Shown here piece by piece: positions 9,368 through 18,556 of a stretch of 64,000 nucleotides of DNA. The stretch comes from Halorhabdus amylolytica. GTDB taxonomy: Archaea; Halobacteriota; Halobacteria; Halobacteriales; Haloarculaceae. Under the pieces are notes generated by a model. The model had not been told where the DNA came from, did not search any database, and saw only the letters and a program-made list of their open reading frames with translations. Where the stretch lies: contig NZ_SPQG01000007.1 of NCBI RefSeq assembly GCF_004944975.1, positions 25,360 through 89,359 of the forward strand, given 5' to 3'. The translations under genes were made by a program, and so were the position numbers. Each line of letters starts with the position of its first letter. Position 1 is the stretch's first letter.

Positions 9368-10234
9368 ATGCCTCATCCCGCTGACTCTCCGACCGTGTTC
9401 TGGAATCTCGATCCGGGGGCGATCGGCGTCGATCGGCCGTTTCCCGAGGCGGCCACACTGGCGGCTACGCACGGTTTCGCCGGTATTCAGGTCGACCTCG
9501 GATACCTTCGCGAACACGGTCGATCGGACTATCGGGCTGTACTGGACGACCACGACCTTCGGTCGGGAGCGCTCGCACTCCCGTTCGAAATCAGTGCCGA
9601 TCGCGCGGACTACGAGGCCGGTCTCGAACAGTTGGAGGTAGACGCCGCCGCAGCGGCCGCGATCGGCTGTGAACAGATCTCGACGTATATCTTCTCGTTC
9701 AGCGACGAACGCCCCTTCGCGGAGAACCTCGCGTTTCACCGCGAGCGTATCGAACCTGTCGCCGAACTCCTGGCCGAACACGACCTGGAACTCGGTCTGG
9801 AGTACCTCGGTCCCGACACGCTTCGGGATGGTCACGAGTACGAGTTCGTCCACACCGCAGAGGGGATGGTCGACCTCCTCGCCGGACTGGAGGCGTCGAA
9901 CGTCGGCCTGCTGCTGGACAGCTGGCACTGGTACACCGCCGGTGACAGTGCCGACGCTCTCCGGGAACTCGATCCCGGGGCTGTCGTCGACGTGCACCTC
10001 AACGACGCGCCGGACCGCCCGCGGCAAGCCCAACAGGACACCGACCGGCGGCTCCCCGCCGAGACGGGCGTAATCGATATCGAGACGTTCCTCGCAGCAC
10101 TCGATCGACTGGACTACGACGGGCCGGTGACTCCCGAACCGTTCAGCGACCGGGTCGAAGCCATGGACGACGATGCAGCCGTCGCGGCCACGAGCGAAGC
10201 GCTCTCCGCTACGTTCGATCAGATCGAGCGCTGA
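9368..10234 (+). CDS. Sugar phosphate isomerase/epimerase-like TIM-barrel protein
   Basis: The 288-residue protein belongs to the xylose isomerase-like AP-endonuclease 2 superfamily. Features are the strand-end acids LGLEYLGPD, LLLDSWHWY (Asp and His in the metal site), VVDVHLNDAP (His and Asp) and the C-terminal PVTPEPFS (Glu). These residues would bind a divalent metal. The substrate is not evident; relatives are hydroxypyruvate isomerases, inosose dehydratases and sugar epimerases. The start at 9368 (MPHPADSP) is 30 bases after the pseudokinase stop on the same strand, which suggests cotranscription. Confidence 0.8.
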   Translation: MPHPADSPTVFWNLDPGAIGVDRPFPEAATLAATHGFAGIQVDLGYLREHGRSDYRAVLDDHDLRSGALALPFEISADRADYEAGLEQLEVDAAAAAAIGCEQISTYIFSFSDERPFAENLAFHRERIEPVAELLAEHDLELGLEYLGPDTLRDGHEYEFVHTAEGMVDLLAGLEASNVGLLLDSWHWYTAGDSADALRELDPGAVVDVHLNDAPDRPRQAQQDTDRRLPAETGVIDIETFLAALDRLDYDGPVTPEPFSDRVEAMDDDAAVAATSEALSATFDQIER

Positions 10235-10382
10235 GCGGAGGAAAGACGTCGAAGCGGATGATTTCGCGTCGCTATTTTTGCTTCCGGAGCGGCGGCTGCG
10301 AGCGTGAACGCAGAAGAAAAGTGGTTAGAACGTCACTGTGGGGCGCGAGGCGCTGGTCGGGATGGGTGTTCTCAGGCAGCGA

Positions 10383-12074
10383 TCACATCATGCCGCCCAT
10401 GCCGCCGCCCATGCCGCCCATGCCACCGGGGCCGCCGCCCATGCCGCCGGGGCCGCCAGCGGGTGGTCCTTCGTCCTCGTCGTCGTCGCCGGAGCCACCC
10501 TTGAGGTCGCCCGCGGCGATGACGTCGTCGATGCGGAGGATCATCACGGCGGCTTCCGTCGCGCTTTCGACGGCCTGAGTCTTCACGCGCAGCGGCTCGA
10601 CGACGCCGTCGTCTTCCATGTCGACGATGTCGCCGCTGTAGGCGTCCAGTCCGACGCCCGTCTCGCCGCCGTCGTGCTGACTGCGCAGGTCGACCAGCGA
10701 GTCGATCGGGTCGAGGCCAGCGTTCTCAGCGAGCGTACGCGGGACGACGTCGATGGCGTCGGCGAAGGCCTCGACGGCCAGCTGTTCGCGGCCGCCAACG
10801 GAGTCGGCGTGGTCACGGAGTCCGAGAGCGAGCTCGGCTTCGGGGGCCCCGCCGCCGGGCAGGACCTTGCCGTCTTCGAGCGTGACGCGAACGACGCCCA
10901 GTGCGTCCTCGACGGCGCGCTTGACCTCGTCGGCGACGTGCTCGGTGCCACCGCGGAGGATGAGCGTGACGGCTTTGGCGTCCTCGACGTCCTCGACGAA
11001 GATCCGGCTGTCACCGGCGACTTCTTTCTGGGCGACACTGCCCGCGAAGCCAAGATCGTCGGCGGTGACGTCGTCGATGTTGGAGATGATCCGTGCGCCG
11101 GTCGCTCGCGAGAGCGCCTTGATGTCGGACTTCTTGGCACGCCGGACGGCGAGAATGCCCTCCTGGGCCAGGTAGTGCTGGGCCATGTCGTCGATACCCT
11201 TCTGGCAGAAGACGACGTCCGCACCGGCCTCCTTGAGGGTGTCGACCATGTCCTTGAGCTGTTCCTCTTCCTGATCGAGGAACTCCTGAAGCTGGTCGGG
11301 ATCGGTGACGTTGACCTCGGCGTCGACCTCGGTCTCACGGACCTCGATCGCAGTGTCGAGTAGCGCCACATCGGCGTCCTCGACGGCGTAGGGCATGTTC
11401 TCGTGGACGCGCTCCTTGTCGACGAGGACGCCCTCGACGAGTTCGGACTCGTCGATCGACCCGCCGACGACGGTCTCGATTTTGACGTTGTCGGTGTCGA
11501 TCTCCTCGTCGTCGGCGACCGACTGGACGGCCCGGACGACCAGTTCCGAGAGGGTGTCCCGGGCGGACTCGGCGCCCTTGCCCGTCATCGCCGTCGCGGC
11601 GATGGACTCGAGCTTCTCGGTGTCCTCGGGCGACACCTCGATGGCGTTCTCTTCGAGGATCTCCTTTGCCTTCTCGGCGGCCTGGCGGTAGCCCTGTGCG
11701 AGGATCGTGGCGTGAATGTCCTGGTCGAGGAGATCCTCGGCTTTGCTGAGGAGTTCGCCCGCGATGACGACCGCAGTCGTCGTGCCATCGCCGACCTCGT
11801 CCTCCTGGGTCTGGGCGACCTCGACGATCATGTTCGCCGCCGGGTGCTCGATGTCCATCTCGTCGAGGATGGTGACGCCGTCGTTCGTGACGACGACGCT
11901 GCCCGCGTCGTCGACGAGCATCTTGTCCATCCCTTTGGGACCGAGTGTGGTCCGTACGGACTCAGCGACGGCCGTCCCGGCCGTGATGTTCATCGACTGG
12001 GCGTCCTTTCCTGAGGTCCGCTGGCTATCCTCTGAGAGTACGATAAGGGGCTGATTACCCATCTGTTGAGCCAT
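10383..12074 (-). CDS. thsA: Thermosome subunit (group II chaperonin)
   Basis: This is a subunit of the archaeal CCT-like chaperonin that refolds proteins inside an ATP-driven double ring. The 563-residue protein has the ATP-binding [12 protein letters not shown] and the catalytic GDGTTTAVV, an apical domain in the middle, and GGGAPE and AGLDPID in the lower equatorial domain. It ends in a GGM-rich tail ([12 protein letters not shown]), typical of haloarchaeal subunits. The start is placed at the ATG at 12074, not the upstream TTG at 12080, because a TATA box at 12101-12109 fits a leaderless or near-leaderless transcript. Assignment as the alpha rather than another subunit is tentative. It is monocistronic. 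Confidence 0.95.
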   Translation of the reverse strand: MAQQMGNQPLIVLSEDSQRTSGKDAQSMNITAGTAVAESVRTTLGPKGMDKMLVDDAGSVVVTNDGVTILDEMDIEHPAANMIVEVAQTQEDEVGDGTTTAVVIAGELLSKAEDLLDQDIHATILAQGYRQAAEKAKEILEENAIEVSPEDTEKLESIAATAMTGKGAESARDTLSELVVRAVQSVADDEEIDTDNVKIETVVGGSIDESELVEGVLVDKERVHENMPYAVEDADVALLDTAIEVRETEVDAEVNVTDPDQLQEFLDQEEEQLKDMVDTLKEAGADVVFCQKGIDDMAQHYLAQEGILAVRRAKKSDIKALSRATGARIISNIDDVTADDLGFAGSVAQKEVAGDSRIFVEDVEDAKAVTLILRGGTEHVADEVKRAVEDALGVVRVTLEDGKVLPGGGAPEAELALGLRDHADSVGGREQLAVEAFADAIDVVPRTLAENAGLDPIDSLVDLRSQHDGGETGVGLDAYSGDIVDMEDDGVVEPLRVKTQAVESATEAAVMILRIDDVIAAGDLKGGSGDDDEDEGPPAGGPGGMGGGPGGMGGMGGGMGGMM

Positions 12075-12100
12075 AGTCAAGCAAGGATTGAATGTGATTC

Positions 12101-12109
12101 TATAAAAAA
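12101..12109 (-). promoter_or_regulatory. TATA box of the thermosome gene
   Basis: On the minus strand the element reads ctttttta followed by tag, centred about 30 bases before the ATG at 12074. This places transcription start at or within a few bases of the start codon. Haloarchaeal thermosome promoters are known to be heat-inducible; heat control of this copy is inferred from the family. Confidence 0.6.
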
Positions 12110-12258
12110 GTAACGTTCCGCTTTCCGACCGAGGGGGCTGGATAGGGGACTGGGCCCCGCCATGTGAGGTTATGGCAGGCTTTTAAGTATCGTTTCGTCG
12201 CGTCGAAGCGGTGGTTCGGGACCGGAGAGATCGGCCGGCCGTGTTCCCGTCCGGGCCG

Positions 12259-13320
12259 TCAGCGGTCCATGCCGAACCGACGGTGACGGAGTTCGGGGGT
12301 GATCCGGATCCGGTCGACGTCCTGGCCGGTCCGGTACCAGACGAACGCCGCGCGCGTGAACAGTTCCCGACACTCCAGTCGGACGTCCCTGGGATTGCCG
12401 CCGGTCCGTTCGTGGACGTCCGCGATGGCCGAAGACTCGAAGAGGTCCGGCGACTTGCCGTCGTACTCCTCTCCCCGGAAGAACGCGAGCGAGCGGGCGA
12501 CGTACTCGGCAACGTCCTCGACGCCGAAGGGCTCGATCCCCTCGTAGTAGCGCAGTCGGGAATCGAGCGTGGCCTTGGCGTCTCCGAGTCGTTCCTTGCC
12601 CTCGGGCGTCCCGCTGAGGAACAGCCGGACCCCGGCGTCGCCCGCTATCTGGATCGCGGTGAGCAACTCCTCGGGGAGGTCCTCGATCTCGTCGACCAGC
12701 AAGAGCAACGTCACGTCCTCTTCCCGGGCGGCTTCGGCGACCTCTTTGACGGCCTGTTTCGTCTCGGCGGTTGCCCACGGGATGCCGTCGCGGATCTGCC
12801 AATAGTTCTCGGGGTCGATCTCGTATCCCGCGTCGCCGGCCGCCCGGAGGACCTTCTCGTAGAGACCCCGGGGAGTGGTCTCCCGGGGGTTGTCGACGTG
12901 CGCGACCGCGAAGTCCTCGCGACGTCCCAGATCACGCTTGAGGATCTCCCGGAAGGCCGTCTTACCGGTCCCGTACTCGCTGACCAGCCCGATGTGCTGG
13001 CGCTGGAGCAGCCAGCTGGTCACCTGATTGAGCAACATTCGGTCGTGGCGGACATACAGCGGCTCGGGCATGCCGTCCCGGCCGGCCTCCTCGGTGAACG
13101 GGAGGTCCTCGACGTCCTCGGGATCGCCCCCCATCGCCCGCCCGAACGCGAGCAGACGCTCCTCGACCGCGTCGAGTTGGTCCAGCACGACGCCCTCTTC
13201 GGAGTGCTCGCGTCGCTGTCGGTCGGCCGCTCGTAACTCCCTGAAGCGATCGACGACGCTGCCGACGCGCTCCCCAACCTCGTCGTCCCCCTCGGCGTGT
13301 TCATCGAATGTATCAGCCAT
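12259..13320 (-). CDS. AAA ATPase, haloarchaeal conserved
   Basis: This 353-residue P-loop ATPase has Walker A SEYGTGKTA near residue 115, Walker B LLLLVDEIEDLP near 205 and a sensor-like LFLSGTPEG near 237. The C-terminal part (TGGNPRDVRLECRELFTRAA) resembles the winged or lid region of ExeA/Orc-type ATPases. The first 90 residues are acidic and helical. No origin-binding winged helix of Orc1/Cdc6 was clearly recognised, so the substrate is unknown. A role in DNA or membrane-complex remodelling would be a guess. The gene stands between the thermosome and KH-protein genes, all on the minus strand but separated by promoter-sized gaps. Confidence 0.8.
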   Translation of the reverse strand: MADTFDEHAEGDDEVGERVGSVVDRFRELRAADRQRREHSEEGVVLDQLDAVEERLLAFGRAMGGDPEDVEDLPFTEEAGRDGMPEPLYVRHDRMLLNQVTSWLLQRQHIGLVSEYGTGKTAFREILKRDLGRREDFAVAHVDNPRETTPRGLYEKVLRAAGDAGYEIDPENYWQIRDGIPWATAETKQAVKEVAEAAREEDVTLLLLVDEIEDLPEELLTAIQIAGDAGVRLFLSGTPEGKERLGDAKATLDSRLRYYEGIEPFGVEDVAEYVARSLAFFRGEEYDGKSPDLFESSAIADVHERTGGNPRDVRLECRELFTRAAFVWYRTGQDVDRIRITPELRHRRFGMDR

Positions 13321-13429
13321 CGACTCGTTCAGTGAGACATTGTTCAGTGAAGCGAAATAAGTTTCGGCGAAGCGGGACGCGCGGAGTTACTGTGACCTGC
13401 TCATCCAGTGAACCGGGCAGCCGACCTGT

Positions 13430-13978
13430 TCAACCCGTGAACTGGTGGTACTCGAGGCCGGCGTGTTTCATCTCGTTGTGGCGCCGTTCGAGGAACGAGT
13501 AGACCGAGCCGTGTGGTGCGCCGTCCAGCAGCATCTCGACGGCCTCCCGGACGGCGTCGACCTGTTCGGGACCCCCGATGATCGACAGCGTCGAGCCGTA
13601 GATTACGACTGCGGCACCGGTCAACTCCTCCATCAACTCCCGCGTGCGGCCGTTCTCCCCGATGAGCCGGCCCTTGATCCGTTTGAGGTCGTTGGGATTG
13701 CGAGCGGCGGCGTCGATGTCGATCACGTCGAACATGATCATGTCGTCCTCGAGTAGCCGGAAGGCGTCCTCCGGGGCGAACCCGCGGCCGATGGCCTTGA
13801 CGATGTCGGGGCCTTTCAGCGCCGTCACGGGATCACCGACGGACTCGACGGCGACCTGCCCGGTCTCGCTGTCGATGTCTAAGCGCACCTCCGCGCGTTC
13901 CTCGATCTCGCGCATCGTCTCACCCCCCTCGCCGATCACCACGCCGATCCGGTCCTGCGGAATCTTCACGTGTTGCAT
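13430..13978 (-). CDS. KH-domain RNA-binding protein, Dim2/Pno1 family
   Basis: This 182-residue protein has two KH domains. The first begins VKIPQDRIGVVIGEGGETMREI with a GEGG loop, and the second has RIKGRLIGENGRTRELMEEL with GENG. This is the layout of archaeal Dim2 and eukaryotic Pno1, which bind the 3' end of small-subunit rRNA during maturation. The C-terminus (FLERRHNEMKHAGLEYHQFTG) is also typical. The length is normal. Family knowledge supports a ribosome biogenesis role in the cytoplasm. The usual neighbours, eIF1A and a Rio kinase, are absent here. Confidence 0.9.
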   Translation of the reverse strand: MQHVKIPQDRIGVVIGEGGETMREIEERAEVRLDIDSETGQVAVESVGDPVTALKGPDIVKAIGRGFAPEDAFRLLEDDMIMFDVIDIDAAARNPNDLKRIKGRLIGENGRTRELMEELTGAAVVIYGSTLSIIGGPEQVDAVREAVEMLLDGAPHGSVYSFLERRHNEMKHAGLEYHQFTG

Positions 13979-14053
13979 GTGCGAGACGTAACGCCCGCGT
14001 TCAGTTAAGTATCTCGCACTCCCCTGGTCTGGAGTGCGACCGCCTTTCGGTTC

Positions 14054-14956
14054 TCAGACGTTCGGCGGTTGCAGATCGCGGTCGAACTCGTCGAAGGTAT
14101 CGAGGTCGTCGGGCAGGTCGTCCTCGATCCGTCGTTGCTCCCGCCGGTCCTCGTTGGCTTCTTCGATCGGCCGGGCGATCGACTCCCAGCCGTCCTTGAC
14201 AGCGATGGATTTCGCCGGCGTCCCGGCGGCGATGTGGTGTGGGGGAACGTCCTTCCCCGTGATGCTCTTGGCGGCGAGGACGGCGTTTTCGCCGACTTTC
14301 ACGCCCGCCCGGACCATCGAGTCGTAGGTGAGCCTGACGTCGTCCTCGATGATCGTGTGGTAGTTGCGCACCTCCGTCTGGTCGACGACGTCGTGATCGT
14401 GGCTGTAAACGTGGACGTCGTCGGCGATCGAGACACGGTCGCCGATCGTCAACCCTCCCCGGTCGTCCAGGTGGACGTCGTCGTGGATTACGACGTTGTC
14501 TCCGACCGAGATGTTGTGTCCATAGGAGAACGTGATGCCCTTGAAGAACCGACAGTTTTCCCCGCAGGATTCAAAGAGGTGGGAGGCGAGCATTCGCCGG
14601 AAACGCAGTGCGAAGGCGACGTTGTCGGCCATCGGCGTCGAGTCGAACTGTCGCCAGAGCCACTGGAGGTACTTCGATTCCTCGTAGCGGTCCTCGTCTT
14701 TCTCGGCGTAGTACTCGCTCTCGAGGGTTGCGTTACAGGGATCGTACCCTTGCAGGCGGACTCGCTCGGCAGGAGTGACTTCCTCGCCGGCCTGCCAGCG
14801 TTCATAGGCCTCTCTATCCCCGTGGAGGTCGACGAGGACATCCTCGACGACATCGCAGGTGTCCTCGTCGCTCTGGAGACGCTCGTTCACCTCGTGGAGA
14901 AACTCCCGGAGTCCGTCCTCGGCGAAGGGCGGAAGGGAAACGTGGCGCTTCGTCAT
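14054..14956 (-). CDS. Hexapeptide-repeat acyltransferase
   Basis: The 300-residue protein has a helical acidic N-terminal half followed by a left-handed beta-helix (about 155-255). Hexapeptide turns are seen in ISVGDNVVIHDDVHLDDRGG and LTIGDRVSIADDVHV. The motif YSHDHDVVDQ supplies the catalytic His region, and AAGTPAKSIAV is the typical end of the LbH domain. The fold matches maltose/galactoside O-acetyltransferases and related acyl-CoA enzymes. The acceptor is not evident; lipid or sugar modification is possible. The N-terminal 130 residues are not typical of the short acetyltransferases and may set specificity. No operon partner. Confidence 0.85.
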   Translation of the reverse strand: MTKRHVSLPPFAEDGLREFLHEVNERLQSDEDTCDVVEDVLVDLHGDREAYERWQAGEEVTPAERVRLQGYDPCNATLESEYYAEKDEDRYEESKYLQWLWRQFDSTPMADNVAFALRFRRMLASHLFESCGENCRFFKGITFSYGHNISVGDNVVIHDDVHLDDRGGLTIGDRVSIADDVHVYSHDHDVVDQTEVRNYHTIIEDDVRLTYDSMVRAGVKVGENAVLAAKSITGKDVPPHHIAAGTPAKSIAVKDGWESIARPIEEANEDRREQRRIEDDLPDDLDTFDEFDRDLQPPNV

Positions 14957-15045
14957 GGCACCCCGTACGTGGGTCGGGAGTGAAATGGATTGTCGTTACG
15001 GTGGGGTCACCTGGTGACGCTTGTCTCACCGGGCGACGTGTCCGC

Positions 15046-16092
15046 TCACTCGGCCATCAGGCCGCCTTCTTCGACGCGCATGACGCCCTCGCCGTCAGGC
15101 AAGTTCGGGGCGTCGACGAGGCGGACGATCCGCTTGTCGCCTTTGGACTTCCGGAGGTACAGCCGGAACGTCGAGGTGTGGCCGAGGATGTTACCGCCGA
15201 TGGGCTGGGTCGGGTCGCCGAAGAACGAATCCGGATTCGCCGCGACCTGGTTGGTGACGACGACGGCGGTGTTGTTGAGGTCGCCGACCCGCATCAGGTC
15301 GTGGAGGTGCTTGTTGAGCTTCTGCTGGCGATCAGCCAGTTCACCGCGACCCACGTACTCCGCCCGGAAGTGAGCAGTCAGTGAGTCCACACAGAGCAGG
15401 CGGACGGGGAACTCCTCGTCCTGGCCCTCGCTTGCGAGTTCCTGGGCCTTCTCCGCCAGTAGGATCTGGTGGTTGGAGTTGAACGCTTTCGCGACGTGAA
15501 TCTTGTCGAGAACGGATTCGACGAGGTCGTCGAATAGTTCGTCGTCCGCGGGATCGGCCTCGCCCTCCTCGGCGACGCCGTGGAGGACCATCGTGTCCGC
15601 GATCACGTCCTCGGCGAGACCGTCAACCATTTGCTCGATACGTTCTGGCCGGAACGTGTCCTCGCTGTCGATGAAGATCGAACTCCCTTCGAGGCCGCCG
15701 TGCTCGGCCGGGAGCTGAACGTTGACCGCCAGCTGGTGGGTGACCTGGGACTTGCCGGCGCCGAACTCGCCGTAGACCTCCGTGATCGACTGGGTCTCGA
15801 CGCCGCCGCCCAGCAACTCGTCGACTTCCTCGACGCCCCAGGTGAGCTTGCCGATCTCTTCGCGGCGTTCCAGCACCTCCGCGCCGCTCTCGAACCCACC
15901 GATATCGGCGGCCTCACGGGCAGCCTGGATGATATCCGCGGCACTGGACTCCCCGATGTCCGCCGTGTTCGAGAGTTCTCCGGGACTGGCGACTGCGATC
16001 CCCTGATAGGAGTCGAACCCGTTCTCGATGAGCTTCTCGGCCGTCGCCGGACCGACGCCCGGCAGGTCTTCGAGATCTTCTGATGCTGCCAT
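15046..16092 (-). CDS. radA: DNA repair and recombination protein RadA
   Basis: RadA is the archaeal Rad51/RecA recombinase that forms filaments on single-stranded DNA and carries out strand exchange. The 348-residue protein has an N-terminal helix-hairpin-helix domain ([18 protein letters not shown]). The ATPase core has Walker [10 protein letters not shown] near residue 109 and Walker [17 protein letters not shown], followed by the L2 region ([20 protein letters not shown]). No intein is present. A TATA box at 16115-16124 predicts a nearly leaderless mRNA starting just before the ATG at 16092. It is transcribed as a single gene. Confidence 0.97.
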   Translation of the reverse strand: MAASEDLEDLPGVGPATAEKLIENGFDSYQGIAVASPGELSNTADIGESSAADIIQAAREAADIGGFESGAEVLERREEIGKLTWGVEEVDELLGGGVETQSITEVYGEFGAGKSQVTHQLAVNVQLPAEHGGLEGSSIFIDSEDTFRPERIEQMVDGLAEDVIADTMVLHGVAEEGEADPADDELFDDLVESVLDKIHVAKAFNSNHQILLAEKAQELASEGQDEEFPVRLLCVDSLTAHFRAEYVGRGELADRQQKLNKHLHDLMRVGDLNNTAVVVTNQVAANPDSFFGDPTQPIGGNILGHTSTFRLYLRKSKGDKRIVRLVDAPNLPDGEGVMRVEEGGLMAE

Positions 16093-16114
16093 ACCACGCC
16101 GTTGCGCCCCCTGT

Positions 16115-16124
16115 TATTTAAAGC
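16115..16124 (-). promoter_or_regulatory. TATA box of radA
   Basis: The minus strand reads ctttaaataaca, about 25-30 bases before the radA ATG at 16092. It is one of the clearest archaeal TATA boxes in the window, and its spacing implies a leaderless or very short leader transcript. Confidence 0.6.
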
Positions 16125-16195
16125 CTCGTTAACACCGGAGTGAAAGTGAAACGCGGAGGACGACAGTTCAGACTCTCCCCACTCGACGGGGTCGG

Positions 16196-16537
16196 TCACC
16201 GTGGCTCGGGCGGCGAGTCCTCGGAACGCTCGGGCAACTCGACCTCCTCGGGCGCGGGCATCCAGAAGTAGTCGAAGGTCATCCCGAGCGCCAGCGGCCC
16301 GACGATCGTCACGACGACGACGGCGGCGGGACTGACGAGGTCCGCTCCGAGGTCCAGGAAACCGCCCAGGACGAGCGTCGAGACGAGCAACGCCACTGAT
16401 CCGAGCAGGACGGCGTACAGCGGTCCGGCCCAGGCGGTGACCATGCGCACGCGAAAAAAACGAGTGAGGAGCGCGGCGATCGCCGTGTTCGCGAGGACGA
16501 TCGCCGCGAGGCCGATCGCATCGACGGCGCCCACCAT
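16196..16537 (-). CDS. Small membrane protein of unknown function
   Basis: The 113-residue protein starts MVGAVDAIGLAAIVLANTAI at 16537. About three hydrophobic segments follow: residues 5-25, 32-56 (AGPLYAVLLGSVALLVSTLVL) and 66-88 (SPAAVVVVTIVGPLALGMTF). It ends in an acidic, Pro-rich tail (WMPAPEEVELPERSEDSPPEPR). A longer reading from 16639 adds 34 polar residues that look untranslated, so the shorter start is chosen. No family function is recognised. It lies upstream of radA on the same strand, with about 100 bases and a radA promoter between. Confidence 0.65.
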   Translation of the reverse strand: MVGAVDAIGLAAIVLANTAIAALLTRFFRVRMVTAWAGPLYAVLLGSVALLVSTLVLGGFLDLGADLVSPAAVVVVTIVGPLALGMTFDYFWMPAPEEVELPERSEDSPPEPR

Positions 16538-16762
16538 ACCCGACTCGACGCTCCCCACTCTCTTTGTCGTGTCGTTCCCGGCACGATCGTGACCGGTTCG
16601 GATCGGTCGACCAGATCCCACCGCTCGTTCCACTTTCACGGATCACTTTGCTCACGGATTACTCCGCTCTCACTGGTCTCTCTTTTCGAATTGCCGAACT
16701 CTCGCCTGTTTCGAGGCCTCGCTCTGCTCACGGGTCGCCGTGCTCCTCTTTCGCGTTTGTCC

Positions 16763-16853
16763 AGACGCTCGCTTCGCTCGCGTCTCGCTGTTCGCGGGTC
16801 ACTTCGTTCCCCGCTCGCTCGTTCCGAGACGCTCGCTTCGCTCGCGTCTCGCT
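16763..16853. repeat. 27-bp direct repeat pair in a gene-free stretch
   Basis: A 27-base sequence built from gacgctcgcttcgctcgcg occurs identically at 16763-16789 and 16827-16853; its outer AGACGC and GCGTCT can pair. The surrounding 16640-16852 is rich in tcgct/cactc words and has no believable gene. The second copy touches the stop codon of the minus-strand Lrp-type gene, so a 3' end or terminator role is possible. Confidence 0.55.
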
Positions 16854-17083
16854 TACTCCAGACAAATGTACGTCCGCGTGTCGGCGACCCCGTCGAGATC
16901 CCGAATCCCGCTGGCAACCGACTCCATGATCTCGTAGACGCTGTCCCGTTCGGCCTCGACGATGAGGTCGTACTGTCCCGCGACGATATGGGCTTCCTTG
17001 ACGCCGAGCGCGTCCCGTACGTCGCCCAGAAGCCCCTCAGCCTTGCCGGCCACAGCCTTCACCATGATGAACGCTCGGACCAT
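16853..17083 (-). CDS. Stand-alone Lrp/AsnC ligand-binding (RAM) domain protein
   Basis: The 76-residue protein (MVRAFIMVKAVAGKAEGLLG) is only the C-terminal sensor domain of Lrp/AsnC regulators, without a DNA-binding helix-turn-helix. Family features are VxAFIMVK at the start, the AHIVAGQYDLIVEAE core and the ending VADTRTYICLE. Such RAM domains bind amino acids or other small ligands and assemble into rings, and may modulate full-length Lrp proteins or enzymes. The start at 17083 is chosen because the frame upstream has no family similarity. A paralogue follows the TrkA gene at 19245. Confidence 0.85.
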   Translation of the reverse strand: MVRAFIMVKAVAGKAEGLLGDVRDALGVKEAHIVAGQYDLIVEAERDSVYEIMESVASGIRDLDGVADTRTYICLE

Positions 17084-17207
17084 CGTGGCCTGTGGTACGA
17101 TGTGACATATCATGAAGGTTTCCCCCGGTTCGGTCGGACCAGTGGTTGTCCCGTCGCTTGCAACGCTGACACCGGCGTGGGAATCGAAAATACGGTCGGC
17201 AACGGCG

Positions 17208-18320
17208 TTACTCGGCGACGATCGACTCGGCGATGTCCATCGCCGTTTCGTTCTCGATCTCCCCGTAGAGGGAATACGCCTGTTCGTCCGCCCAGTGCAG
17301 CGACGTGAACTCGTCGCTGGCGTAGCGGTACCCCATCGTGTCACCGATCTCGACGGCTTCGTACCGATCCGACTCTTCGTAGATCGACTCGTTGAAGGAG
17401 TCGGTGCGGGTGTTGACGCTGATCGTCTCCTCGCCGTCGGTGTATCTGAGACTGATACTGTAGTAGTCTTCACCGTCGACGATCGTGCCCTCTTCGAAGT
17501 TGAACCCCGCCGCGAGTTCTTCAGCTGGGAGCGACAGGGTGGCCGATGTCGAGAGGTTATCGTAGCTCTCGTACGACGAAACGTCGGGGCCGACGTATTC
17601 CGACGGTTCAGACGCGTCCGCCGGCACGTCGAGTTCGAACGTCGAATCCGGAATCTCTTCGTCGAGCGTGACGTTCCTGTGTGTGATCGTCGAACTGTAG
17701 GTGTACTTCTCGCCCGTGCTTTCGCTCTCCATCCTGACCGGGAAATACGTCTCCGTGTCGACGTAGACTGTTAGCGACGTTTCCCCTTCAGTCTCCCCTT
17801 GCAGTTGGGGTGTCCCTTCTAGGACGTAAGCGTTCTCTCCCTCGACAGTCTCCGTCCCGGTGAACTCGTAGCTAACGAGTGACTCGTTGGAGAGGGCGTT
17901 TAGCGTCGGCAACAGGATCCGGTCCCCGCTGACCTCGAACTCGGTGACGGTGTTTTCGTCCGCGTTGTACGTGAGGACCGTACTCTCGTTCATCACTGTC
18001 GTGGTGTTGCTCCCGACAGTCGTGTTCACGGTCTCGGTTCGCTTCTGAAAGTCTCCGAAGTCGGCGAAGACGTGAACCGTGCGCGTGCTCGTCTCGTTAC
18101 CGAACTCCGATTCGCTCGTCCGGGTAAACTCGGCGGTTTCGAGCGTCGAGAGGCGTTCGACGAACGAGTCGATCACCTCGTCTCCATCGAGTTCTTCTGT
18201 CGTCTGTGCGTCGGTCGTGGAGGGCGTCTCGGCGAACGTGATACCTGCGATACCGCTGGTCAGCAACGCGGCCGCGAGGAGTATCACGAGGACCGCCGGG
18301 CGGCGATTGGTCGAAGCCAT
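17208..18320 (-). CDS. Exported LolA-like / DUF4367 protein
   Basis: The 370-residue protein begins with a signal-type hydrophobic stretch (VLVILLAAALLTSGIAGITFA) after basic residues. Residues 45-225 show the beta-rich pattern of LolA/RseB-like lipoprotein carriers (FxxRLSTLETAEFTRTSESEFG, then YVDTETYFPVRMESEST). The C-terminal 80 residues (MGYRYASDEFTSLHWADEQAYSLYGEI) resemble DUF4367. No lipobox Cys follows the signal, so it is secreted or held by the uncleaved helix. Haloarchaea carry several such proteins and their lipid or protein client is unknown. It stands alone, divergent from the TrkA gene. Confidence 0.75.
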   Translation of the reverse strand: MASTNRRPAVLVILLAAALLTSGIAGITFAETPSTTDAQTTEELDGDEVIDSFVERLSTLETAEFTRTSESEFGNETSTRTVHVFADFGDFQKRTETVNTTVGSNTTTVMNESTVLTYNADENTVTEFEVSGDRILLPTLNALSNESLVSYEFTGTETVEGENAYVLEGTPQLQGETEGETSLTVYVDTETYFPVRMESESTGEKYTYSSTITHRNVTLDEEIPDSTFELDVPADASEPSEYVGPDVSSYESYDNLSTSATLSLPAEELAAGFNFEEGTIVDGEDYYSISLRYTDGEETISVNTRTDSFNESIYEESDRYEAVEIGDTMGYRYASDEFTSLHWADEQAYSLYGEIENETAMDIAESIVAE

Positions 18321-18556
18321 TGCGAGCGCTCTTTGGTCTCCCCATCATAAATCAGCCGGGCGGCGTTGCGCTACCGGCAGGTCGACCCAAGCCTTAAGAG
18401 CCCTGACTATCCTGACACCGCCCCGATGGACACGTGTGACTGTCGGCGAGCGTCGTCCCGCCGGAACCGGATTCCCGCTCCGGGTGACGCTCGGATCACG
18501 GATCGGGTTTCGCCGGCGAGGATAGCTTTATTCGTCCCCGTGCAGTTAATCGATAT

